This document shows, one piece after another, positions 50,665-59,521 of a stretch of 64,000 bases of DNA (position 1 is its first letter; the number at the start of each line of letters is the position of its first letter). Source of the stretch: an uncultured Bacteroidales bacterium (GTDB lineage: Bacteria > Bacteroidota > Bacteroidia > Bacteroidales > FEN-979); assembly GCA_903945175.1 (NCBI GenBank), contig CAJAUM010000089.1, forward strand, positions 62,001 through 126,000. The letters run 5' to 3'. The position numbers and the translations under genes were made by a program. The notes under the pieces are model-generated. The model made no database searches. It saw only the letters and a program-made list of their open reading frames with translations, and had not been told where the DNA came from.

Positions 50665-51051
50665 ATGGAAACCAATCCCGAATTCGACCAATACATGGAC
50701 CGCTACTTCAACTACCTGGGACAATGGGAAAGCCCGTCTAAATGCGGATTAAAAGTCGTAAACCGAAAAGATGGCAAAACCCTGGCCATTGCCACTGAAA
50801 TCTACAGGCAAAACCCCGGAACGCCTGTTACAGAATGGTGTGCCCCCCTTGCAACCAACATCATGATGGAACTGCAATGCCCGCATGAACAATTTATTTT
50901 CATTGAACACACCCCGGATTTAGGTAGTAAGCTGACATTCTATGACGAGTCTTTCGACCTGGTTAATTTCGAATGGAATGGCGAAAGTCTCATCCATCCT
51001 ACATGGACACGACTCACCCCTGAGCAGGTGGAAAAAATGATGCTGGATTGA
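50665..51051 (+). CDS. unknown small cytoplasmic protein following the radical SAM gene
   Basis: A 128-residue soluble protein with no signal, TM or known motif. It contains two Cys residues in the second half (EWCAPLATNIMMELQCP) and an aromatic-rich C-terminus (WTRLTPEQVEKMM). It directly follows the third radical SAM gene, so it may be its partner or a carrier, but I do not recognise the family. Confidence 0.7.
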   Translation: METNPEFDQYMDRYFNYLGQWESPSKCGLKVVNRKDGKTLAIATEIYRQNPGTPVTEWCAPLATNIMMELQCPHEQFIFIEHTPDLGSKLTFYDESFDLVNFEWNGESLIHPTWTRLTPEQVEKMMLD

Positions 51052-51077
51052 ATAATCCTTGATTTTTTTTACCTTGC
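51048..51077 (+). promoter_or_regulatory. weak candidate promoter of the TonB receptor gene
   Basis: TTG at 51048 and TACCTTGC at 51070 are 19 nt apart, the spacing of Bacteroidota promoters, but the -7 element departs from TAnnTTTG in two of the four right-hand positions. It lies 20 nt before the TTG start at 51098. Confidence 0.3.
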
Positions 51078-51097
51078 GCCGTCATCTCTAATCGGCA

Positions 51098-53512
51098 TTG
51101 AAATTTTATACAAATAATTTATCCGGACTTGGTTTTAAAACACTTGTATTTACAGGTGTTCTTATTATTTTATCATGGCTTTACATCCCGACATTTCTTT
51201 CTGCACAGCCTGTTTTGCGCTCAGCAATTACAGGTTTGGTCCTTGATCATCAAACCCAGGCTCCCCTGCCCGGCGCTACTGTTATAATTCCTGATACCGA
51301 TCCGATCATTGGTGCAATTACCGACTCACTGGGACGTTTCAGGATTGAACGCCTTAAAATCGGCCAGTACCAGCTGAAGGTCTCTTTTCTGGGATATTCC
51401 GCTGTAATTACCGACCCGCTCATCGTTACCACCGGGAAGGAGACCATGACAACCATTTTATTGGTCGAAACTGCGCTGAACGCTCCAGAAGTAGAGATCA
51501 GGGCCGGTTACCGTAAAAATGAAGCCATCAACAAAATGGCTACAGTGAGCGTAAGATCCTTCAGCGTGGATGAAACATTCAGGTTTGCCGGCAGCTACAA
51601 TGATCCTGCACGCATGGTGGCCAATTTTGCGGGGGTGACCAGTGGCATCGACAACCGAAACGACATCATCGTGCGTGGAAATTCACCAACAGGACTTCAA
51701 TGGCGCATCGATGACATGGAGATCCCCAACCCGAACCATTTTGCAGCAGTTGGAACAACAGGAGGACCGGTAACGGTGCTCAACAACAACCTCGTTACGA
51801 ATTCCGATTTTTTTACAGGTGCCTTCCCGGCGCAATATGGCAATACCCTGGCAGGTATCTTCGACCTAAAAATGAGAACCGGGAATTCTGAACAACGGGA
51901 ATATTGGTTCGAAATCGGTTGGAATGGTCTGGAATTCGGTACGGAGGGACCTATCTCTAAAAAAAGCAGGGCCTCTTACCTCATCTCCTACCGTTATTCC
52001 CCGCTTCAATTTCTAAATTGGTTCAATATTAACGTTGGAATCGTTCCGAAATACCAGGACCTGAATATCAAAATCGACATCCCGACCCGCAAAGCTGGGA
52101 CATTTACAATTACAGGGATTGGCGGACTCAGTAATATTGAACTTTTTGACAGCAGGAAAGAGCAGTCTGCATGGCTGTTCCCCGATTACGGAGAGGATCT
52201 CACCAACGGTTCTAACCTGGGGGTCCTGGGGATTTCTCACCAGATTTTTCTCAAAAAGGATTTAAGATGGAAAACCATGCTCTATCTGGTTGCATCTGAT
52301 ACACGTTCCAAGATCGATACATTTTCCAATGTACAGCAAATACCCGCTCCCTGGGCCGGTGAACGATCCACAGAAATTAAATATTCATTTTCCTCAGTTG
52401 TTACAAAAAAAATTTCATGGAAAAACATTGTAAACAGTGGATTCTACTGGGATTTCTTCCAGATGGCCTTTGCCGACAGTGTGATGTACATGGGGATTTT
52501 TCAGCACAATACCGGATCGAGGGAACAAATGCATATGCTTCGGGGATTTTCACAATGGAACCATGTATTCAGCGATAAATTTTCAAGTACCCTGGGAATT
52601 TATGGTTCATGGCTTTCACTCAACAACACCTGGGCGGTGGAACCAAGGGTCGGATTTGACTGGAATATCAATGAAAACCATTCAATTAACTTTGGAACAG
52701 GACTGTATAGCCAAATGCAACCCAGGGTGATCTATTTTATCTTGTCAAAACAACCGGATGGGCAACTGATAAAACCCAACACAAACCTGGACCTAACCCG
52801 GAGTGCTCAAATCGCACTTGGATACAACTACCTGATTAATAATGATCTGAGATTCAAAGCGGAACTTTATTATCAATACCTTTATGATATACCAGTTAAA
52901 AGCGCTATTCCCCAGTATGCCTTAAGCAACCAGGGTCATGAATTTTTTATCAATCGCCAATATGCGGACAGCTTGGTAAATCAGGGAACCGGAGAGAATT
53001 ACGGACTGGAATGTACCTTCGAACGGTTTTTTAAAAAAAATTATTATTTTCTTTTCTCAGCTTCTGTTTTTAACTCGGTCTACGATGGCTTCGACCATAT
53101 TACCCGAAATTCGGCATTCAATGTGAACTATGCCCTGAATGCAGCCGGCGGATACGAATTTGTCATGGGAAAGCGCAAATGGGGGGTAATGTCCTTCGGT
53201 TTGAGGGCAACCTGGGCAGGAGGCAGCCCTTATATCCCCTATGATGTTGCTTCAACCGTTGCTTATGGAGAAGCCATGTACGATTGGACCCAGGCCTACT
53301 CGCCTCGCTATCCTGATTACAAGCGGCTCGCTTTCCGATTTGGTATCAGACGAAATCTTCCGGGATATAACATTGAATTTTTCATGGATCTTCAGTACCG
53401 TACAAGTTTTACAAACATTTCACTGCAGCGTATCAACCCAAAAACAGGGGAGATTAGGGACTTCTTTTCCATGGGTTTTTTCCCGATGGGAACCTGGCGG
53501 ATACAATTTTAG
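51098..53512 (+). CDS. TonB-dependent receptor with N-terminal carboxypeptidase-regulatory-like domain
   Basis: An 804-residue outer membrane protein: signal segment (about 12-36, ending FLSAQP), a CarboxypepD_reg-like domain (about 40-120, ITGLVLDHQTQAPLPGATV), a plug with IIVRGNSPTGLQWRIDDMEI, then a 22-strand-type barrel ending in Phe (GTWRIQF). It takes up a ligand using TonB energy, or possibly helps export or retrieve the lipid of this locus. No SusD partner follows. The start seems to be the TTG at 51098; no ATG is near. Confidence 0.9.
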   Translation: MKFYTNNLSGLGFKTLVFTGVLIILSWLYIPTFLSAQPVLRSAITGLVLDHQTQAPLPGATVIIPDTDPIIGAITDSLGRFRIERLKIGQYQLKVSFLGYSAVITDPLIVTTGKETMTTILLVETALNAPEVEIRAGYRKNEAINKMATVSVRSFSVDETFRFAGSYNDPARMVANFAGVTSGIDNRNDIIVRGNSPTGLQWRIDDMEIPNPNHFAAVGTTGGPVTVLNNNLVTNSDFFTGAFPAQYGNTLAGIFDLKMRTGNSEQREYWFEIGWNGLEFGTEGPISKKSRASYLISYRYSPLQFLNWFNINVGIVPKYQDLNIKIDIPTRKAGTFTITGIGGLSNIELFDSRKEQSAWLFPDYGEDLTNGSNLGVLGISHQIFLKKDLRWKTMLYLVASDTRSKIDTFSNVQQIPAPWAGERSTEIKYSFSSVVTKKISWKNIVNSGFYWDFFQMAFADSVMYMGIFQHNTGSREQMHMLRGFSQWNHVFSDKFSSTLGIYGSWLSLNNTWAVEPRVGFDWNINENHSINFGTGLYSQMQPRVIYFILSKQPDGQLIKPNTNLDLTRSAQIALGYNYLINNDLRFKAELYYQYLYDIPVKSAIPQYALSNQGHEFFINRQYADSLVNQGTGENYGLECTFERFFKKNYYFLFSASVFNSVYDGFDHITRNSAFNVNYALNAAGGYEFVMGKRKWGVMSFGLRATWAGGSPYIPYDVASTVAYGEAMYDWTQAYSPRYPDYKRLAFRFGIRRNLPGYNIEFFMDLQYRTSFTNISLQRINPKTGEIRDFFSMGFFPMGTWRIQF

Positions 53513-53523
53513 AGAAAAAGACG

Positions 53524-53531
53524 TATCTTTG
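53524..53531 (+). promoter_or_regulatory. candidate Bacteroidota -7 element before 53551
   Basis: TATCTTTG matches TAnnTTTG, 19 nt before the ATG at 53551. No -33 TTTG is seen at the right distance. It would start the transcript for the unknown protein, the O-methyltransferase and the second permease. Confidence 0.5.
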
Positions 53532-53550
53532 CATTTCCTTAATCCATTTC

Positions 53551-55359
53551 ATGAATAAAAATAACCCGCATTCGTTCCATATCCCGGTATTGGGAATTGG
53601 TTATTCCATTGATACACCCGTGAAGGTGGCCCATCTTGGAATCTCATCTGTAATTTCATTGCTGGATGACATGCTTATGGAGAAGCTTCGGGAATTTTAC
53701 AGTAAGAAATTTGATATTCCTTTTCAAGCTATTTCTGAAAAAATAGATGATTTCAGGGCAAAACGAATCACTGCCTATCTCAACCTGGTCGACAAAATTG
53801 CGAGAGACAAATTTGAAGAGTTAAAAGTCACCTACGATCAGAAAAGCAGTGAATTTTCCAGATATATTGATATGCTGCATGATTCCTCCCATCTGAAGCA
53901 AAAATTTGAACAGCTTAAGCAGGATTGGGAAAAATTGGATGTAAAGCAATGGATTCAGGAAAACCTTTCCATGGGTGACATTGATGTGAACATCATGACC
54001 AAAGTGGACAAGGAAAATTACCGTAATAACGAAAAGCTTCCCATCGAATACAATGATGGACATGCCGCCCTGCGCGGGTTTGTAAAAAGCGACCTATCTT
54101 CCTCTGTTGTGTTTTCAGCTGGGATGAGCCCCCGTTTATATAATTATCTCGAATCATTCGACGAATTTTATCCAGACCAGAATTTCAGGTTAAAGAAAAA
54201 AATCACCCTGAAGGTAAGTGATCACAGATCGGCCCTCATACAAGGTAAATACCTGGCAAAAAAGGGATTATGGGTATCCGAATACCGCATCGAATCAGGA
54301 TTGAACTGTGGAGGCCATGCCTTCCCTACCACAGGGTACCTGCTGGGACCGGTGCTGGAGGAGATTAATCGCAATCGCGAAGATCTCATTAAACAAACAT
54401 TTGGTTTACTTAAGGTTGCTCTTAAAGCGAAAAACCGTCCCTGCCCTGAAGAACCTCTCGAAATCAAAATCACTGCCCAGGGTGGTGTGGGAACCGCAGA
54501 AGAACATCAATTCCTGGCCGACCATTACCAGCTTGACTCAGTTGGTTGGGGAACCCCCTTTCTCCTTGTCCCGGAAATAGTCAATGTTGATGAAAAAACG
54601 CTTAAATTGTTATGCGACGCGAAGGAAGAAGATCTCTATATAAGCAATATCAGTCCATTGGGTGTGCCGTTCAATAACTTGAGAGGCAATACAAAGGATA
54701 TCGAAAAGGAAAACTATATTGGGCAAAATACCCCTGGTAATCCATGTCCAAAAAAATATGCAGCCCTTAGCAATGAATTCGGAGAACCTACGCTTTGTAC
54801 CGCCTCAAGAAAATATCAAAAGCTTAAAATCCAGGAACTTAAAGCGCATGAAATGAGTGTGACAGAATTTCAGGAAGAATACAATAAAATTGTAGAAAAA
54901 GCCTGTATTTGCGTTGGACTTGGAACCTCTGCCCTGCTGGTAAACAATTTGGATACAAGAATAGAAAACCCGGGTGTTTCAGTTTGCCCGGGACCCAATA
55001 TCGCCTATTTTTCTCAGGTGATGACCCTGAAGGAGATGGCGGATCATATCTATGGCAAAATCAATGTGATTAAACGAAATGACCGCCCTCATATGTTCAT
55101 TAAAGAACTGAATATATACATTGATTACCTTAAAGATAAAATGGAGGAGACGGCATTGCCCTGGTCAGAAAAGCAGCAGGAATACTTTATCTCCTTCCGC
55201 GACAACCTTGATAAAGGCATTCAGTACTACAAAGAACTCTTTTCAAATGCGAAGTCAAACCTCCGGGAGAAAAAGACGAAACTTATTTCAGAGCTTGAAA
55301 AATATGAGATGCAGCTGAAAAACATCTCCCTCCCTCAGTTGGAAGAGGCAACAGTTTGA
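53551..55359 (+). CDS. unknown 602-residue protein, possible TIM-barrel core between coiled coils
   Basis: A large soluble protein. Residues about 30-150 and 520-600 are charged helices, the last a coiled coil. The middle carries ESGLNCGGHAFPTTGY, then KITAQGGVGTAEEHQFLADH, SVGWGTPFLLVPE, and several Cys (NPCPKK, CTAS, KACICVGLGTSAL, VCPGPN). The GGVGTAEEHQFL and VGWGTPF segments recall FMN-dependent TIM barrels of the glutamate synthase/nitronate type, but this is only a resemblance. The Cys group could bind iron-sulphur. It is followed by an O-methyltransferase after 6 nt. Confidence 0.78.
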   Translation: MNKNNPHSFHIPVLGIGYSIDTPVKVAHLGISSVISLLDDMLMEKLREFYSKKFDIPFQAISEKIDDFRAKRITAYLNLVDKIARDKFEELKVTYDQKSSEFSRYIDMLHDSSHLKQKFEQLKQDWEKLDVKQWIQENLSMGDIDVNIMTKVDKENYRNNEKLPIEYNDGHAALRGFVKSDLSSSVVFSAGMSPRLYNYLESFDEFYPDQNFRLKKKITLKVSDHRSALIQGKYLAKKGLWVSEYRIESGLNCGGHAFPTTGYLLGPVLEEINRNREDLIKQTFGLLKVALKAKNRPCPEEPLEIKITAQGGVGTAEEHQFLADHYQLDSVGWGTPFLLVPEIVNVDEKTLKLLCDAKEEDLYISNISPLGVPFNNLRGNTKDIEKENYIGQNTPGNPCPKKYAALSNEFGEPTLCTASRKYQKLKIQELKAHEMSVTEFQEEYNKIVEKACICVGLGTSALLVNNLDTRIENPGVSVCPGPNIAYFSQVMTLKEMADHIYGKINVIKRNDRPHMFIKELNIYIDYLKDKMEETALPWSEKQQEYFISFRDNLDKGIQYYKELFSNAKSNLREKKTKLISELEKYEMQLKNISLPQLEEATV

Positions 55360-55365
55360 AAGATT

Positions 55366-56448
55366 ATGACCCTGCCTCCTGTTTGGTTAGTCAAAACCAT
55401 CAACGCCTTTCGCACATCATTACTCCAGTTGAACAGGAAATTATTTCCCGGAAATGTGGTGCTTTATGAGCAATTCCAATATTTCTGGATGTTACCCTCC
55501 CTGTATGTCGCAGCAAAATTCGATATTGCATCGCACCTCAAGGAGCAGCCGCTTTCAGTAGATGAAATTGCAAAAAAAATCAATGCGGATCCGGCGAATA
55601 TTCATCGCATATTGCGCGCACTTTCAAGCCAGGGCATTTTCAGGCAGACCCGCGATGGCCGGTTTGCTCTTAACAAAATGGCCAAAGGGCTTCTGAATGA
55701 ACCCGGCTCTTTACGCTTTATGATACTCCATCATCTGGGTCCGGTTAACTGGAATTTGATGAGCAACCTTGAATTTGCAGTGCGTACAGGGCAAGATGCA
55801 TTTAACGATGCATATGGAGAAGCGATTTACGCGTATCTGAAAAATCATCCTGATGAAAACGCCCTTTTTGATAAGTCCATGTCAAATCTTTCGGATCTGG
55901 GCCTTGGTCCGATACTCCATGCATATGACTTTTCAAAATTTAAAATGATTGCTGACGTCGGAGGAGGTGAAGGATTTCTTCTGTTCAATATCCTGCATCA
56001 AAATTCAGGTTGCCGCGGGATTCTTTTTGATACCTCCCGTGCAGTGGCAAACGCACCTCAACTAGCTCTCCGCTATCAGGTTGAAAACAGGACACAAATC
56101 CTCACAGGTGATTTTTTCGACTCTATCCCTGCCCATGCCAACCTGTTTATGATGAAAAATATCATCCATAACTGGTGTGATGATGCCTGTGTTGAACTTC
56201 TAAAGAAGGTCCATCAGGCAATGGACCCAAATGGACTATTGCTGATAATTGAAATGGTCGTTCCCGCTGACAATGCACCATCACTTGCTAAATTATTAGA
56301 CATCCAGATGATGGCAACAATGTCGGGGGGGAAAGAACGCACCGCTGCTGAATTTCACAGATTGCTTGAACGTGCCGGATTCTGCATTACCCGTATTATT
56401 CCTACCATTGCACCGATCAGCCTGATCGAAGCAAAAAAGAATGGATAA
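55366..56448 (+). CDS. SAM-dependent O-methyltransferase (COMT/hydroxyindole OMT type)
   Basis: A 360-residue class I methyltransferase with an N-terminal winged-helix dimerisation domain (about 30-110, DIASHLKEQPLSVDEIAKKI) and a catalytic domain with IADVGGGEGFLL and MMKNIIHNWCDD, in which the His is the usual base of small-molecule O-methyltransferases. It would methylate a phenolic or hydroxyl group, fitting an aryl-type product. The next gene starts within its stop codon (ATGGATAA, 8-nt overlap). Confidence 0.9.
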   Translation: MTLPPVWLVKTINAFRTSLLQLNRKLFPGNVVLYEQFQYFWMLPSLYVAAKFDIASHLKEQPLSVDEIAKKINADPANIHRILRALSSQGIFRQTRDGRFALNKMAKGLLNEPGSLRFMILHHLGPVNWNLMSNLEFAVRTGQDAFNDAYGEAIYAYLKNHPDENALFDKSMSNLSDLGLGPILHAYDFSKFKMIADVGGGEGFLLFNILHQNSGCRGILFDTSRAVANAPQLALRYQVENRTQILTGDFFDSIPAHANLFMMKNIIHNWCDDACVELLKKVHQAMDPNGLLLIIEMVVPADNAPSLAKLLDIQMMATMSGGKERTAAEFHRLLERAGFCITRIIPTIAPISLIEAKKNG

Positions 56449-57652
56449 ATCTTCCTATTTTTGCTCAATGCTGAAATTGCGGTTTATCCTTAGGAAAGAA
56501 TTTCTTGTGCTCTTCAGGGACCTCCCCGGATTGATCATCCTTTTCCTGATGCCCGTATTACTCATTTTCGTTGTAACCCTGGCCCAGGAAAACGCCCTTA
56601 AAAGCCAGAATTCGAAGACCCAGATATTGTTCGTTCATGAATCAATGACGCCATTTTCTGAAAAGCTGTTTGAAAGCCTTGATTCATCCGGTTTTTTTCA
56701 TCCTATTGATAAAATTAACCAGCTTCCGGTCACCTTTGCAGAAGCCAAAACGCTTATTGGCAAAGGAGATTTCAAGTTTGGCGTGATCATCACCTCTATT
56801 CCTGAAGTTGTGCTGCTCATTGACCCCACCCTTCAGGCAAACTACAAAAATCCTGTAATCAACTCACTGAATTTTATTATCAAGAGTACCCAGGCAAAGG
56901 AGGTCATGCATGATATTTTAAGCAATCTGCCTGCAAATACAAGACCTGTTATACAATCAATGGTGGCCGAAAAAATGCAAAAACTTCCTCCAATAAAGGA
57001 GACCTATGCCCTCAGGGAAAAATCTGCCATTCAGCCCAATGTAATACAAAACAACGTTCCTGGCTTCATCCTGTTTGCTATGTTTTTCATTGTTATTCCT
57101 ATGGCCGGCAGTTTAATTACAGAGAAAAATGAAGGCAGCTTTCAGCGTCTGCGTTCCCTGCCTGTGCCAATAGCTATTATTTTGAGCGGGAAAGTGCTTG
57201 CTTACCTCGCTGTTTGCCTCATTCAATTTTTGCTGATGCTTACAATCGGAATCTGGGTGTTTCCAACCTGTTTCGGATTGCCGCAACTGCAAATTGGCCA
57301 TCAGTATCTGGCCATCGCTTTGGCAACAATGGCCTCATCCATGGCGGCTGTAGGGTTCGGAATTATAGTCGGAACAGCTGCTTCAACCCACAACCAGGCC
57401 GCCCTGTTTGGATCGGTGATGGTGGTTTTGCTGGGCGTGATCAGTGGCACTTTTTTGCCAATACACCTTATGCCCGAATTTATCCAGTATGTCAGCTATC
57501 TCTCTCCAATCCGCTGGGGAATAGATAATTATCTGAATCTTTTTATTCGGGAAGGAAATATTGTCAGTATCATGCCTAAAACGATTTTACTGATCCTTTT
57601 TTTTGGTTTTGCAATGATCACCAGCATTGCTATTTTTGCAAGACAGAAATAA
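56441..57652 (+). CDS. ABC-2 type transporter permease
   Basis: A 403-residue permease: one TM near the N-terminus (about 28-48), a soluble extracytoplasmic loop of about 150 residues, then five TM segments from about residue 205. It carries the loop SLITEKNEGSFQRL. It is a paralogue of the partial permease at 1-866. Start ATG 56441 (8-nt overlap with the OMT) or 56468 (MLKLRFILRKE). No ATPase follows, so it may share one encoded outside the window. It is probably part of an export complex for the locus product. Confidence 0.87.
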   Translation: MDKSSYFCSMLKLRFILRKEFLVLFRDLPGLIILFLMPVLLIFVVTLAQENALKSQNSKTQILFVHESMTPFSEKLFESLDSSGFFHPIDKINQLPVTFAEAKTLIGKGDFKFGVIITSIPEVVLLIDPTLQANYKNPVINSLNFIIKSTQAKEVMHDILSNLPANTRPVIQSMVAEKMQKLPPIKETYALREKSAIQPNVIQNNVPGFILFAMFFIVIPMAGSLITEKNEGSFQRLRSLPVPIAIILSGKVLAYLAVCLIQFLLMLTIGIWVFPTCFGLPQLQIGHQYLAIALATMASSMAAVGFGIIVGTAASTHNQAALFGSVMVVLLGVISGTFLPIHLMPEFIQYVSYLSPIRWGIDNYLNLFIREGNIVSIMPKTILLILFFGFAMITSIAIFARQK

Positions 57653-57674
57653 CGGAAATCTTAATGTTCATTCG

Positions 57675-58181
57675 ATGAAAGAAAAAGATGGATTTGTTGA
57701 TTATCCTGAACAACAGATGATTCTTTATGTAGAAAAAGATGACGGAAAATATGGACCTATGCAAACAGGTTCCTTCATTTCGGCGAACTACATGGAGGAT
57801 TATATCTTTAAGCGCAGAAATCTGGAAATAGTGCTGAGAGAGCAATTATATAAAAACGACATCAGCCCGGTTAAATACTATATGGTTCTCGAAGAACTCT
57901 CCCTCTCTGAATTATCATCCAGGGCAGGAATAAGGAAATCACGGACAAAAAAACATCTTGATCCGAAACAGTTTGGTTGCGTCACTGCGGATGAGCTCCG
58001 CAGGTATGCCGATGTTTTTAATGTACCTGTTGCGAACCTTTTACAGGTTGTGCTGGTTAATGACCACGATATTTTTGAATCTAATTTCATCCTTGAAAAT
58101 AAAGCTGAAAAAATTTCCGTCCAACACGCATCAACTGACAATCCCTATATTGTGCTGACAAAAATTGAGGAAAGAAAATAG
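57675..58181 (+). CDS. unknown protein with a putative helix-turn-helix segment
   Basis: About 168 residues, no TM or signal. The middle, LSELSSRAGIRKSRTKKHLDP followed by VTADELRRYADVFNVPVANL, has the spacing of an XRE/Cro-type helix-turn-helix, where the domain would end in the helix preceding the 'VPVANLL' strand. It may regulate the locus or be a short adaptor. I chose the ATG at 57675 (MKEKDG) over the frame opening at 57627, which lies inside the permease gene. It directly precedes the BtrH-like gene. Confidence 0.6.
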   Translation: MKEKDGFVDYPEQQMILYVEKDDGKYGPMQTGSFISANYMEDYIFKRRNLEIVLREQLYKNDISPVKYYMVLEELSLSELSSRAGIRKSRTKKHLDPKQFGCVTADELRRYADVFNVPVANLLQVVLVNDHDIFESNFILENKAEKISVQHASTDNPYIVLTKIEERK

Positions 58182-59189
58182 ATGATCGTACAGAATTTCA
58201 ACCATAGAATGGCAGCTCACTGCGAATCAGGTGCCATTGCCTCATTGTTGAATCATGGAGGACTCCAACTCACGGAACCCCTGGTATTCGGCATTGCAAG
58301 CGGGATTTTTTTTGGATATTTCCATAAAATGAAATCATTTGCCTTCCCTACCTTCATCGTAAGGAACAAACCTGGACAAATGCGTACGAACATTGAAAAA
58401 CGTACAGGTGTCAGGTTCAAGACCTATGATTTTAAGGATCCTCTCCAGGGTCAGCAAACACTCGACCGGATGCTGATGCAAAACACCCCGACAGCCGCAC
58501 AGGTCGACTTCTTTTACATGGATTATGTTCCATCCTGGGAACGTGTGCATATCAACGTTCACTTCCTCGTGGTTGCAGGGAAAGAAGACAACAAATACCT
58601 CATTAGCGATGCCTACTTCCCTAAAATGGTCGAACTTGATGCTGCATCTTTAGAAAAGGGTCGTTTCGCAGGGGGAGCCATGTCGCCAAAGGGTTTTATT
58701 TTTCACCTTGATAAACTTCCAGCCGACATCGATTATAACAAGGCCATTGTAAAAGGAATCAAAAAGGCTTGCTTCTACATGCTAAAAATTCCAATTCCGT
58801 TCCTGGGGATTAAGGGAATGCGCATGTTTGCTAAAAAAGTGGTAGAATGGCCAAAGTTCGCAAGGGATACCGAACATTTATCACATGAAATCATGAAAAT
58901 AAATATTTTGCTCGAAGACCAGGGAACGGGTGGTGCAGGATTTCGGTTCATGTATGCGACATTCCTTCAGCAAGCTGCCACTTTGATTGATAAGCCTGAA
59001 CTGAAAAGCCTTTCAGGTGAACTGATGAAAATTGGAGATGGATGGCGTGAAATTTCACTCTTTTCCGCCCGTATCGGCAAAAATCGCGATCTTGGCCCAG
59101 AAAAACTTAAACAGCTGAGCGATATGATTTATGACCGGGCTGATGTGGAAGAGCGATTTTTCAAATCACTGTCTCAGGCTATTAAATAA
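58182..59189 (+). CDS. BtrH N-terminal domain-containing acyl-transfer protein
   Basis: A 335-residue protein with the butirosin biosynthesis H (BtrH) fold: an N-terminal FNHRMAAHCESGAIASLLNH containing the Cys expected for a papain-like acyl-enzyme, HVHINVHFLVV-like RVHINVHFLVVAG with His, and LISDAYFP with Asp. BtrH moves an acyl group from an ACP to an amine. Here an ACP gene follows 21 nt downstream, so it probably transfers a chain from that ACP to an amino or hydroxyl head group. It starts 1 nt after the upstream stop. Confidence 0.85.
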   Translation: MIVQNFNHRMAAHCESGAIASLLNHGGLQLTEPLVFGIASGIFFGYFHKMKSFAFPTFIVRNKPGQMRTNIEKRTGVRFKTYDFKDPLQGQQTLDRMLMQNTPTAAQVDFFYMDYVPSWERVHINVHFLVVAGKEDNKYLISDAYFPKMVELDAASLEKGRFAGGAMSPKGFIFHLDKLPADIDYNKAIVKGIKKACFYMLKIPIPFLGIKGMRMFAKKVVEWPKFARDTEHLSHEIMKINILLEDQGTGGAGFRFMYATFLQQAATLIDKPELKSLSGELMKIGDGWREISLFSARIGKNRDLGPEKLKQLSDMIYDRADVEERFFKSLSQAIK

Positions 59190-59210
59190 CAGCATACCAA
59201 GATATTACAT

Positions 59211-59510
59211 ATGACAAAACCAACAGAAGATCTGAAGCTTGAAATTAAAAAATTGATAATGAAAACACTGGTTATCAATGATATAAGCCCGAATGACGTG
59301 GATGATGAAAAACCTCTTTTCGGAGGAGATAACGCGCTAACCCTTGACTCTGTGGATGCCATTGAAATTATAATGGCCATCCAGCGAACCTACGGATTAC
59401 GTATTGCTGACCAAAACCTGGCCCGTGAAGTAGTCCGGTCTGTCAACAGCATCGCAGTGTTTATAACTGAGCAACAAGCAATTCAGTCATCCCAGGATCC
59501 CCCTGTTTAA
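59211..59510 (+). CDS. acyl carrier protein, likely partner of the BtrH-like enzyme
   Basis: A 99-residue carrier protein with the site GGDNALTLDSVDAIEI, Ser near residue 47. Its N-terminus (MTKPTEDLKLEIKKLI) and PLFGG segment resemble those of the ACP at 3132-3386 (PLFGEG), so it belongs to the same carrier subtype and not to that of 38289-38609. It is 21 nt after the BtrH-like gene and 11 nt before the sulfotransferase. Confidence 0.92.
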   Translation: MTKPTEDLKLEIKKLIMKTLVINDISPNDVDDEKPLFGGDNALTLDSVDAIEIIMAIQRTYGLRIADQNLAREVVRSVNSIAVFITEQQAIQSSQDPPV

Positions 59511-59521
59511 CAGCACGCGTT

